NCBI GenBank assembly: GCA_003023725.1
Contig: PXYT01000019.1
Span: forward strand, 20,245 to 78,659
Source: Sulfobacillus benefaciens
Lineage (GTDB): Bacteria > Bacillota > Sulfobacillia > Sulfobacillales > Sulfobacillaceae
Length of the DNA stretch: 58,415 nucleotides
Reading direction: 5' to 3'
This document shows positions 16,541 to 24,350 of this stretch, piece by piece (position 1 is the stretch's first letter; every line of letters begins with the position of its first letter). The translations under genes and the position numbers were made by a program. The notes beneath the pieces were generated by a model. The model saw only the letters and a program-made list of their open reading frames with translations, ran no database searches and had not been told where the DNA came from.

Positions 16541-17228
16541 TGTCCTCATTCTCGGCACCCTCCCCGTCATAGCGAATCCCGCAGTCTGTCCCATCTGGAC
16601 TATTGTCTGCGCACAGCGGATGATCCCTCAAGGTTTGGACCCGGGATGTGGCGAGCGAAAAAGAGACCCGATCGCATCCCGGGCATCCCTTGGTCCGGAA
16701 CGCGCAGGCTGGACCCGATTCCGGGTCCAGCCCTGGTATCGGGCGCCTGGCACGGTCGACCGCCCCAATCGGGGCGGCGTGTCGCGGGCAAAAATTTTTG
16801 CTCAGTGACCGTCGCGTTGGTTAAATTACCAAAAACTGGGGAGTGCTTAGGGTTGTGAGTCATCTCATTCGTCAACACAGAGTCACCGCGAAGCCACGTA
16901 ACGGGTATTTAGGTACCCACATGATCGGTGAAGTGAGGTGATAGGGAATGGAGTTTAAGAATCAACAAGGTTATGCACCTTTCGGTGGGCTATCGTGATC
17001 ATAAATCCTTAAACTTGTCCCTCTATTCTCTATATACGAGATCCAACCTGACTATTTGGGAATGAATGTTGAGATAGCACGGCCCAGACGGTAAGAAACC
17101 GTGGACACGCTGTTGCGTTCCTTCGAATCCTCGAATCGCAGGTTGGAATGCTGACGGGGACACCATCTCAAAATACTCTGATGGGTGAGGTCGTTTAGAA
17201 CAATCAATTGACGATGCTAGTAAAATTA
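16541..17228. other. Gene-free GC-rich stretch with inverted repeats
   Basis: No supportable gene. Three compact palindromic elements stand out: GGACCCG/CGGGTCC (16711-16728, 4-base loop), CCGCCCC/GGGGCGG (16760-16777, 4-base loop) and the perfect palindrome GCAAAAATTTTTGC at about 16789-16802. They may be insertion-sequence end or terminator-like structures. Confidence 0.4.
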
Positions 17229-17264
17229 TTTGTCCGCCAAATGTTGCGAAAAAATCATGGTAAT

Positions 17265-17274
17265 GTTGCGCAAC
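17265..17274. promoter_or_regulatory. Perfect palindrome GTTGCGCAAC, LacI-type operator candidate
   Basis: A 10-base perfect palindrome with central CG lies about 70 bases before the sugar-binding-protein start, with a second TGTTGCG half-site about 25 bases further upstream (ATGTTGCGAA). This is the usual form of LacI-family operators before sugar-transport genes. Confidence 0.4.
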
Positions 17275-17341
17275 GTTTGGTATCATAATGGTCCAATCAT
17301 CTCAGTGAGAATTATACACACACTAGAAAGGATGGAGCACG

Positions 17342-18156
17342 ATGCGAAAGTCTTCGACGGCACTAGTGGCCGCAGCAGCCACTGCGATGCTAGCACTTCT
17401 AGCGAGTGGATGCGGTGCCAGCACTTCACCGACGGCAGCAGCCCCCCACGTGTCGCTTTTATACCCCAACTTATTGGCATTCCCTACTTCACCGCAATGG
17501 AGCATGGAGGGCAGGCAGCTGCAAAGCGGTTTCATGTAGATTTTAACTACGATGGCCCGACAACAGCGAGTGCTGCCTCACAATTGAGCATTTATGACAG
17601 TTTAATTGCGCAACATTATAACGCTATTTCCATTTCGGTCTTAGATCCGAATACGATTGATGGTGCCATTGCCCGCGCTCGCAAGGAGGGTATTGTCGCA
17701 TTAACCACGGATAGCGACTCGCCAAATAGCGTGCGTCAAGCGTTTGTATCGGAAGCGTCCAACAAAGCGTTAGGATACACACTAGCGGACCAACTGGCGA
17801 AGGAATTGCATGGACAGGGACAAGTAGGCATTGTTTCCGGCAGTCCAACCGCAACCAATCTCAACGCATGGATTGGCTACATTAAGCAACGATTAACGTC
17901 GACCTACCCCCACATGTCGATTGTCGATACTCTCTATGCAGGGGGATCGTCTTCTACCTCGTTGCAAGATGCTCAAAATATTATGGCGGCCTATCCGCAC
18001 GTGCGGGCACTTATCGCTGTTGCCTCGAGCAATATCCCGGGAGTGTGTCAAGCCGTCGAAGATGCGCACAAAGTTGGGAGTGTCACCGTGACCGGTTATG
18101 GATCACCGATGACGGTAAAACCCTATATGCAGGCCGGGGTAATGAAAGATTTTTAA
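17342..18156 (+). pseudogene. Sugar ABC-transporter substrate-binding lipoprotein, frameshifted and truncated
   Basis: An ATG at 17342 after AAGGATGGAG encodes a lipoprotein signal (LVAAAATAMLALLASGCGAS). Around 17440-17470 the frame must shift to continue as VAFIPQLIGIPYFTAMEHGG, then IYDSLIAQHYNAISISVLDP and GQVGIVSGSPTATNLNAWI. This is the fold of RhaS/LsrB-type periplasmic sugar-binding proteins. The protein stops after MKDF at 18156, short of the family's C-terminal lobe (about 60-80 residues missing). No permease or ATPase genes follow. A dead remnant of a sugar uptake operon. Confidence 0.75.
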
Positions 18157-18478
18157 TTTATATTTTAATTTACCGTCTGAGCAACACAAATCCTCGGTAT
18201 CTTGCCCATTCGGTCTGAGCATGCGGGTCCAGTCTAAAATGCAAGTTCATTTTTGCCGAATATATAGATCACTCATAACGAGACACCAACATGGTTTTGC
18301 GACAGAATTCCTGTTGTGCTCCGGCCTTAGTGTGGCAACAGATGATCCAGCGTGTGTCGACACGTGTTTCCCGTTTGTGGAGGGACCAGGTGAGCAGGAA
18401 TTTTTGTATTTTTGTCGAATGCGTTATGGACCCAAAAACCGAGTGATCAGAAAGAAGGGCGGACGAATTAACGACACA
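18157..18478. other. Upstream region of the diguanylate cyclase
   Basis: The cyclase frame is open back to 18221 but this part has no credible start or coding character. No other gene seen. Confidence 0.3.
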
Positions 18479-19198
18479 ATGCGCCACTGGCGCTGGCAAC
18501 AAACCCGGCGTAGCCGGTGGAAAATGACAGCAGGCATTGCGAGCGTCAGCATCGTGGCCTGGGGGATAGCCATCGCGGCTATTTTGGCAACACCCACGAC
18601 CACGCGGGTCTGGTTATGGGAAGCGTTACTCGCGGACACCATCTTACTGGGAACCCTGGTGATTGGGGTCCGTTGGGTCGTGTACCATCGTGTGCTGGCT
18701 TTTTGGCAGCATCGGGCGGCCGTGGATGACCTTATGCAATTACTCCGACCCGGCTCCTTCTGGGAATGGACAGAAGAGCGGGCCGGTATCCGGGGTTCCT
18801 GGCCCTGGGTCATCGTCTATTGCGACGTGGACGATTTCAAGCAGTGCAACGACCAGTGGGGTCATGCGACGGGTGATGCGATTCTACAGCAGTGGGGCCA
18901 AATTTTGCGCCAGCAATCGCGGCAGGACGATATTCTGAGCCGTTTAGGCGGTGAAGAGGTGGGATGGTGGCTGCCTCACACGACTCTGGCCGAAGCCCGG
19001 ATGGCCGTTGAGCGGGTCTTGCGGATCTGTCAGAATACCGCCCTCGATTCCTTGTCGGGATTTTCTTTTTCTGCCGGCATTGCCCAAGGCCGTCCGGGCG
19101 AGAGTGTGGGGAATGCCGCCCGGCGGGCGGATCACGCCCTGTATCGGGCCAAACAAGCCGGGAAAGGACGGGTAGTCGACGCAGACGAAGAGGGGTAA
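18479..19198 (+). CDS. Membrane-bound GGDEF-domain diguanylate cyclase
   Basis: 239 residues. Two hydrophobic helices (about 16-38 and 47-68) anchor a cytoplasmic GGDEF domain from about 105 to 235. It has VIVYCDVDDFKQCND (metal and substrate residues), SRLGGEEVGWWL (active site 157-161, GGEEV in place of GGEEF) and ADHALYRAKQAGKGRV. An RQDD inhibitory site lies exactly five residues before the active-site motif, so product inhibition is likely. It would make cyclic di-GMP from GTP; the Val instead of Phe may lower activity. The start at 18479 is the last one before the membrane helices, but no strong ribosome site supports it; an ATG 20 codons upstream is possible. Confidence 0.85.
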   Translation: MRHWRWQQTRRSRWKMTAGIASVSIVAWGIAIAAILATPTTTRVWLWEALLADTILLGTLVIGVRWVVYHRVLAFWQHRAAVDDLMQLLRPGSFWEWTEERAGIRGSWPWVIVYCDVDDFKQCNDQWGHATGDAILQQWGQILRQQSRQDDILSRLGGEEVGWWLPHTTLAEARMAVERVLRICQNTALDSLSGFSFSAGIAQGRPGESVGNAARRADHALYRAKQAGKGRVVDADEEG

Positions 19199-19316
19199 AC
19201 CGGACCGATGACAATTGGAGGAGGCGGAATGCAGGACAGGGCGATCACGCTGTCGAACGCAGTTAGAGTGTGACAGCGTCGTCGCACGGACTCTGGATGA
19301 CAGGATGTGAAGCGAA

Positions 19317-19499
19317 GTGAAACACCAGGCATTTCCGATTAATGAATATGCGGTGTGGATGTTATTACACGAATATTATCCACAATGTGCCGAGGATTCT
19401 TTGGTTTTCGAAGCGCACCAAATCGCTCAAGAATTGGAACTGGCACTGTTTGACCGTATTCGCTGCCGAAACCGTCATGCCCATATTATCGTGTCTTGA
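19317..19499 (+). CDS. Possible small protein, 60 residues, unknown
   Basis: A GTG at 19317 opens a frame with protein-like composition (VKHQAFPINEYAVWMLLHEY, then helical EAHQIAQELELALFDRIR). The reading after 19499 looks coding in another frame (CLEDFDPEAVDRGSLILRP), hinting that the original protein was longer and is frameshifted. No family recognised. Confidence 0.25.
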   Translation: MKHQAFPINEYAVWMLLHEYYPQCAEDSLVFEAHQIAQELELALFDRIRCRNRHAHIIVS

Positions 19500-19579
19500 G
19501 GATTTCGATCCGGAAGCAGTGGACCGTGGTTCTCTCATTTTGCGACCCACACGACTAACCGGTCAATGAAGCGAACAAT

Positions 19580-19607
19580 GCCGGAATGATGCAGAGATCG
19601 TTCCGGC
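19580..19607 (+). terminator. Terminator-like hairpin
   Basis: GCCGGAATGAT (19580-19590) pairs with ATCGTTCCGGC (19597-19607): 11 bp with one T-G wobble, 6-base loop, followed by TTAATTTAT. It would end transcription from the cyclase/small-ORF side. Confidence 0.55.
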
Positions 19608-19883
19608 TTAATTTATGGGGGGTGAATCGATCATGAAAGCCACGGCGATGATAGCGGAAGCCGCATGAACCGAAAACCAACCATAGCGCGGTTGCCAATC
19701 TGACGCGATGAGCCCGTGAAACGGACCCTCCTTAAACACAGAGGAGATCTGGACCCATGTTTTGAGGATCGTAACTGGGGGCCAATTGAATCATGTTGGC
19801 TTCGGGACGCGTTCGCCCTCCGCCGCAAAAGTCTGACTGACTGAGCAATCTTCCTAGAATAAGGACATCTTTCCGCTCCTTTC

Positions 19884-19946
19884 GAGCCTTTTCCACTGTC
19901 CCGGAAGCCTTGAGGAACAAAGCCTTAAGGACAGCGGAAAAGGCTC
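19884..19946. repeat. Long imperfect inverted repeat, 18-bp arms
   Basis: GAGCCTTTTCCACTGTCC (19884-19901) and GGACAGCGGAAAAGGCTC (19929-19946) are complementary at 17 of 18 positions. A second pairing lies inside (CCTTGAGG with CCTTAAGG). It lies in a 440-base stretch without a credible gene (19570-20014), upstream of the Tad-like operon. Confidence 0.6.
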
Positions 19947-20014
19947 AAAAACTTTGAAGGAAAAAGTCTGGGGTCATAGCAGGAATTTGCGGTGAGCATG
20001 GCGAATGCATTTTC

Positions 20015-20377
20015 ATGTTATGGATTATTATTGGAGTTTCTGTCGTAATGCATGAAGGGGCTCATATGGTCGCCGGCCGATGGTTCGGAGGACGTTGGTT
20101 GGGGATCCGAGTTCGGTGGACCCGGATTTCGGTCGTGATGAATCTGACGGGAGTGTCCGTCCGTTCTCGTCGTTGCATTGCCATTGCAGGATTAGCAGTC
20201 GATGGAGGATTTTGGCTCGGGTTTCTCATAGGAAGCCTTTTGAAAAAGTTTTCCTCCCCCATAATGAATGTCGGATTGATTTGGTTTACGCTCATACTGT
20301 TAGTCAATGCTACGCCTTGGATTCCCGGAAGCGACGGATGGAAGGTTTGGCATCATAGGAAGGGAGGTGCCGAATGA
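20015..20377 (+). CDS. Mini M50-type (site-2-protease-like) membrane metalloprotease
   Basis: 120 residues with three hydrophobic segments. VVMHEGAHMVAGRWFGG contains a HExxH zinc motif (HEGAH, about residues 13-17) inside the first helix. The late NATPWIPGSDGW resembles the NxxPxPxxDG third-ligand motif of M50/site-2 proteases. At 120 residues it is only the catalytic core, comparable to the smallest M50 members. It overlaps the TadG-like gene by four bases (ATGA) and so is translated with it; a role in processing or turnover of the surface proteins of this operon is inference. Confidence 0.7.
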   Translation: MLWIIIGVSVVMHEGAHMVAGRWFGGRWLGIRVRWTRISVVMNLTGVSVRSRRCIAIAGLAVDGGFWLGFLIGSLLKKFSSPIMNVGLIWFTLILLVNATPWIPGSDGWKVWHHRKGGAE

Positions 20378-21591
20378 AACGGAAAAAATGGCCGCAGCGC
20401 ACCCGGAAGGCGTGGCAGCAAGGACAAGTGTTGCCGTTAGTCGCCTTGTTTCTCCCTCTGCTTATCGGAATGGCTGGGTTGGCTCTCACGGTGGGCACGG
20501 TGTATTTTGGTCAGGCTAAATTGCAAAATGCCGTAGATGCGGCGGCATTAGCGGGCGCTCAGGAGATGAATACCTCGGATCCGAATGCACCCGGGGATCA
20601 AGCAACCTTAGTGACACAAGATGATGCGAGTGCGACCCATGTTGTGGTGCAAACACAAACCGCTCCTCCGAACACGGTGCTGGCCCAAGCACAGGCCCAA
20701 GTGCCGGGAACGTTTGCCACCTTGTTCGGCATCAAAACTTTTACCGTCAAAGCTCGGGCCGTGGCTTCCTATGGGGCCGGCCAACCTTTTAATTACGCCG
20801 TCTTTCAGGGGGATCCCCGTGCAAGCGATCCTAAACTCCTCCTCAACGGTTCTACTGACGTTACTTCGTCTAGCGGTTCCGGCGCGAACGTGCATTCTAA
20901 CAACAAGGTTTATCTCAACGGCAATACAACGGTTGAAGGGTCGTGCGGCGGCAATCCGTCAGCGACATTGAACGGAAACGGCAGTTGTCGACAGGGGCTG
21001 ATTCAGAACGCCTCTGAAATCGCCATGCCGCAGTGGACGATTCCGCAGGCTACGCCTTCCGGTGCCACCATTATCGGATCTTCGTCCAATCCCAAAGGAC
21101 TGACGGTCAATGGCAACAATACCGTGAGCGGCAATTATGTCATTTACGGTACCTTGATTATTAATGGCAACTCCACGGTCACGGGTCATTATTTGGTGGA
21201 AGACGGCAGCGTCATTATCAACGGGAATGCCACGGTTCAAGGGTCGATTACGGTCTTCGGCGGCGGCATCTATTGTGGGGGAAACATCACCCAGTCCGGT
21301 GGGGGAACTCTGGCACTGGCCGCCTTCACGGCGAACCGGCAAACTGCTTCCGACGCGACCGCCGCGCAACCCGCCAATCCTCCGACGCCGGGCTCCATTG
21401 TCATGAATGGCAATGTGACCGTCAACAGCATTCTTTATGCGCCCGACAGTTATATTGACCTCAATGGCAACGTCACGGTGAACGGGGCCGTCGTGGGATA
21501 TCAGGACTGTCTTAATGGCAATGTGACCGTGGCGTACAACGCAGCCGAGACCACTGCCGTTCCGGTCAGACAGGTGGCGCTTATCCAATGA
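20374..21591 (+). CDS. TadG-like surface protein with NGN-repeat beta-helix-like domain
   Basis: 405 residues. A basic N-terminus (MKRKKWPQRTRKAW) and QGQVLPLVALFLPLLIGMAG with a Gly/Ala-rich helix (about 18-50), then KLQNAVDAAALAGAQE, are typical of TadG/Flp pilus-assembly proteins. From about 150 to 385 the external part is built from repeated x-N-G-N-(x)-T-V units (LNGNTTV, VNGNNTV, INGNSTV, INGNATV, MNGNVTV, LNGNVTV), spaced like turns of a parallel beta-helix or polymer-forming fold. It ends PVRQVALIQ. Translationally coupled to the M50-like gene before it and the TadE gene after it. A decayed copy of its C-terminus lies at 5751-6158. Confidence 0.8.
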   Translation: MKRKKWPQRTRKAWQQGQVLPLVALFLPLLIGMAGLALTVGTVYFGQAKLQNAVDAAALAGAQEMNTSDPNAPGDQATLVTQDDASATHVVVQTQTAPPNTVLAQAQAQVPGTFATLFGIKTFTVKARAVASYGAGQPFNYAVFQGDPRASDPKLLLNGSTDVTSSSGSGANVHSNNKVYLNGNTTVEGSCGGNPSATLNGNGSCRQGLIQNASEIAMPQWTIPQATPSGATIIGSSSNPKGLTVNGNNTVSGNYVIYGTLIINGNSTVTGHYLVEDGSVIINGNATVQGSITVFGGGIYCGGNITQSGGGTLALAAFTANRQTASDATAAQPANPPTPGSIVMNGNVTVNSILYAPDSYIDLNGNVTVNGAVVGYQDCLNGNVTVAYNAAETTAVPVRQVALIQ

Positions 21592-22208
21592 GAAATAACA
21601 CATGCACCAAGCGACTAAAATTCCGCGGAATAGGCGGCCAAGCCCTGGTCGAAACCGCCCTGGTATTGCCTTTGGTTTTGTTATTGCTGTTTGCCATTGT
21701 TTCCTACGGACTATACATTAATGCCGTCGATACCATCCAGCAGGCGGTTCGCGTGGGGGCCCGAACCGCAGCTATCGGAGACACCTTGGGATGCCCCGGA
21801 GACTCCGCCGCGACGCAATTATCTCAGGGTCACCATCCTACGGTGTACGGGGCCGTGGACGATCAGCTCAATCATGATAAACCGTGGCTGAGTACCGGGA
21901 GCGGAAGCACAGCCATCCCCGTGATTAGCTATGCCGCCATCATTGGCAACGACGCGAATCCCCAACAAAATAATGTGATTGTCACGGTCGCTTATTCCTA
22001 TCATCCGGTCATCCCTATTCCCGGCTTGCTGCCCAATCCCGTGGAGGTTGCGCAGACCTATCAAATGATGGTGGAAACGCCTCAGCCTTCCAATGGCACC
22101 ACGCCGACCATGCCCACCGGATCGCCCTATGAGGAAACGGCGCAATGGACTCAACCACCGCCTCCCACTGCAGGGGTAACCTATCTCATCCAGCCGGGAG
22201 GTTGCTGA
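21588..22208 (+). CDS. TadE-like pseudopilin
   Basis: 206 residues. GGQALVETALVLPLVLLLLF (about 14-33) is the TadE signature: a Glu-containing hydrophobic helix at the N-terminus. It is followed by INAVDTIQQAVRVGARTAA and an external domain with GDTLGCPGDSAATQLSQG, YAAIIGNDANPQQNN and a Pro-rich tail ending QPGGC. The start overlaps the TadG stop (ATGA). A frameshifted relative lies at 5227-5754. Expected in assembly of Tad-type pili or related secreted structures; the motor genes (tadA, tadB, tadC) are not in this window. Confidence 0.85.
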   Translation: MRNNTCTKRLKFRGIGGQALVETALVLPLVLLLLFAIVSYGLYINAVDTIQQAVRVGARTAAIGDTLGCPGDSAATQLSQGHHPTVYGAVDDQLNHDKPWLSTGSGSTAIPVISYAAIIGNDANPQQNNVIVTVAYSYHPVIPIPGLLPNPVEVAQTYQMMVETPQPSNGTTPTMPTGSPYEETAQWTQPPPPTAGVTYLIQPGGC

Positions 22209-22421
22209 GGAAATGGTGCTTCATCCCTGGGTCTGAGGAATGGTCGTTCTCTGTGCTACGGGTCTGGCCATTCTCGGGTCACATCAAGAATGTTCCCGGT
22301 CATGTCATTTCAAGAACTGGGGGCGGTGTATCACGGCCTTGTGGAAAGATCACCCTGGTGATGGATGCGGTGAGAACAGGCTGTACGCCACCGGCCCGTT
22401 TCTTGGCGATCCGCGAAACCC

Positions 22422-22574
22422 ATGTCAGGCTTAGATTTTTTCTTACGCGATCAGACGATGATACTCTGGATAATCATCGTGGTGCTCGCAATGATATTGC
22501 CTATCGAGGCTCTTCGCAACGCTCTCGTCAAAGCCTTCAATCAGATAACCAGCAATCTCAACTCTATTCCTTAA
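22422..22574 (+). CDS. 50-residue single-helix protein, Flp-like or small accessory
   Basis: The frame MSGLDFFLRDQTMILWIIIV continues hydrophobic to about residue 28, then an amphipathic helix (EALRNALVKAFNQITSNLN). Size and single N-terminal helix fit a small pilin-like or accessory membrane protein in a Tad operon. It sits between two TadE-like genes on the same strand, but no clear ribosome site precedes the ATG. Confidence 0.4.
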   Translation: MSGLDFFLRDQTMILWIIIVVLAMILPIEALRNALVKAFNQITSNLNSIP

Positions 22575-22972
22575 TACATCAATTCGGTGCGGGAATAAGG
22601 GGAAATAGCTTTATCGAAATCCTATTGGTTTTACCGGTTTTTCTCACAATTGTGTTCGGGAGTCTGGGGATATTTTTGTGGGCCCAAGAGAGTTATGCAG
22701 CGGGTCAAGCAGCCCAAATCGGTGTGAGTGAATGGGCGTCCACCGGTAGTCTCGTGACAGCCCAAGATGATATGAACGAGACCCTGAACGCCGACGGATA
22801 TAGTCCTCAAATGGTTAGAACCAGTTATATTCACCAAGGATCATTAGATATGGTTACGGTATCCTTACCCTTTCGGGCAGAATTCTGGAAGAAAAATGTG
22901 TCCATTACTGCGTCACGAAGTGCGGTGGAAGAAACGGGGACGGCTGGCAGTGGTACACAATCGTGGTGGTAA
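22574..22972 (+). CDS. Second TadE-like protein (start uncertain)
   Basis: About 130 residues with GNSFIEILLVLPVFLTIVFG as the TadE-type helix and a short external domain (ESYAAGQAAQIGVSEWASTG, then VTVSLPFRAEFWKKNVSITA). The frame is open far upstream, but no standard start with a ribosome site precedes the helix; AAGGGGAAATAG lies just before an ATC codon, so a rare start is possible. It follows the 50-residue gene directly and overlaps the next gene. Confidence 0.65.
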   Translation: MHQFGAGIRGNSFIEILLVLPVFLTIVFGSLGIFLWAQESYAAGQAAQIGVSEWASTGSLVTAQDDMNETLNADGYSPQMVRTSYIHQGSLDMVTVSLPFRAEFWKKNVSITASRSAVEETGTAGSGTQSWW

Positions 22973-23312
22973 TATTTTCATTTGGACCTTGTTGTGGCTC
23001 GTACTGGTTGCAGGCGTATTACCTGTTTTTGTGAACGTGTCAGCCATGCTTGTTGTTCAGCAACAATTTGAAGATGACGGCCAGAACGCTTTGGTTGCAG
23101 CCGTTCGTACTTTTCCTAATGCTCCCTGGCTGATACGCCGTCAGTTAACTACGACCTTGCGGGAGGAGATGCCAGGAGCGGCGATCGCCGTTGTTGCGTT
23201 TTCTGAACGTCACGGTATTTCAACGGCCACAGTGTCGATGGTGATGAGCCTTCCTTTTCCCGTAGCGGGATGGTCACGGTGGAGGGCAAGGATGACCTTT
23301 CAGGCGAATTAA
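22950..23312 (+). CDS. Third TadE/TadG-like membrane-anchored protein
   Basis: About 120 residues from a GTG at 22950 (GGGGACGG upstream); an ATG at 22896 in the same frame is the alternative. GGNIFIWTLLWLVLVAGVLP forms one N-terminal helix, followed by VNVSAMLVVQQQFEDDGQNA and a short external part (AAIAVVAFSERHGISTATVS). Architecture matches pseudopilin-type proteins, with Thr rather than Glu in the helix. Last gene before the terminator at 23318. Confidence 0.6.
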   Translation: MVHNRGGNIFIWTLLWLVLVAGVLPVFVNVSAMLVVQQQFEDDGQNALVAAVRTFPNAPWLIRRQLTTTLREEMPGAAIAVVAFSERHGISTATVSMVMSLPFPVAGWSRWRARMTFQAN

Positions 23313-23317
23313 AAATT

Positions 23318-23350
23318 CCGGAGTGGGGAAACATCGACTCCTCACTCCGG
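23318..23350. terminator. Bidirectional terminator between the Tad-like and pentose-phosphate operons
   Basis: CCGGAGTGGGGA (23318-23329) pairs with TCCTCACTCCGG (23339-23350), 12 bp with one G-T pair and a 9-base loop. On the minus strand it is followed by GGAATTTTTAATT; on the plus strand by TTGTATACT. It lies between two convergent operons. Confidence 0.7.
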
Positions 23351-23552
23351 TTGTATACTCGGTGTCGTGCCGACGATCGTGGCGAAGATGCTACAAATAC
23401 CACCGGGGGTTTCACGAGTTGGCGATCGAAAAATCTTGGACAGTGGCGCCATCACATACCGTGTTGCGCGAGTATAAAAAGATTTCCGCGACCATTCCCC
23501 TTGAGATTGAGATGTTCGAGGGGATTTAATTTTCGTGCGATATCGAAGTGAT

Positions 23553-24284
23553 CTACTTTCTGGTTGAGATATTTGCTGCGCTTTGTTCGTCGAGAAACCA
23601 ATGCGTATCACCGGCAACGGGGCGAACGCGAGCGGCTGGCACATCCAGATGGTGGAGAAAGATGTGGGAGACAATGTCACGTTTGGTCTCCCCGGTTACT
23701 AGGAAGGCAATATGGCGTGCCTGGTTTATTAGGGGAAGTGTGAATGTGTAACGCCAAGACTGATGACTGGGAACAAAGACATGGGCAACGAGATCCGGAG
23801 AATTGAGTACAGGCTGGTCCGGGAACAGTGATGCGGTGTGACCTTCCGGTCCCAATCCGAGGAGAATTAGGTCCAGCGACGGAGGATAGGACTGAGTTCC
23901 GTTTTCCGTCAAATGTGATCGGTAGTCGGCGAGAGCGAGCTCTGGAGAATATTCAGTGTACCATCGGTGCACGGCCAGGGGAGGACGTCGCAAACGCGAG
24001 AACAAGGTTTCATTGGCCATATGGTAGTTACTATCGGGGTGCGTTGGCGGCACGTCACGTTCATCTCCAAAAAAAATTTCTGTGCGTGACCAATCGATTT
24101 GGTCTTGGAATGGTTCTTTGGCGAGAAGTGAATAAAGCGCTTTCGGTGTGCTGCCTCCTGACAGTGCTATCCGAAATTTTCCACGGTCAACACTAGCCTG
24201 TCCAGCAATATCAACAATCCACCCTGCCAAGTCAGCAACTACCGCATCAACCGAAGAGGAAATGTGAATCTCGTTATCTGGCAT
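23553..24284 (-). CDS. pgl: 6-phosphogluconolactonase
   Basis: 243 residues. The family motifs are all present: LSGGSTPKALY (41-51), IFFGDERDVPPTHPDSNYHM (about 70-89) and LILLGLGPEGHTASLFPDQP, as in DevB-type 6-phosphogluconolactonases. It hydrolyses 6-phosphogluconolactone to 6-phosphogluconate between zwf and gnd. It is the last gene of the operon tkt, tal-pgi, gnd, zwf, opcA, pgl, 66 bases after opcA. Confidence 0.95.
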   Translation of the reverse strand: MPDNEIHISSSVDAVVADLAGWIVDIAGQASVDRGKFRIALSGGSTPKALYSLLAKEPFQDQIDWSRTEIFFGDERDVPPTHPDSNYHMANETLFSRLRRPPLAVHRWYTEYSPELALADYRSHLTENGTQSYPPSLDLILLGLGPEGHTASLFPDQPVLNSPDLVAHVFVPSHQSWRYTFTLPLINQARHIAFLVTGETKRDIVSHIFLHHLDVPAARVRPVAGDTHWFLDEQSAANISTRK

Positions 24285-24350
24285 GGAACTAAATCTCCTT
24301 GGAAAAATGTTTTGATTTCTAAATTTACCCCTGTCGTTTTGATGAACAAT

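Noticed and set aside
16386-16808. 140-codon frame presented as a full gene
   Set aside because: Only the first ~50 codons look like a transposase; the rest is GC-rich palindromic sequence, so only the remnant was called.
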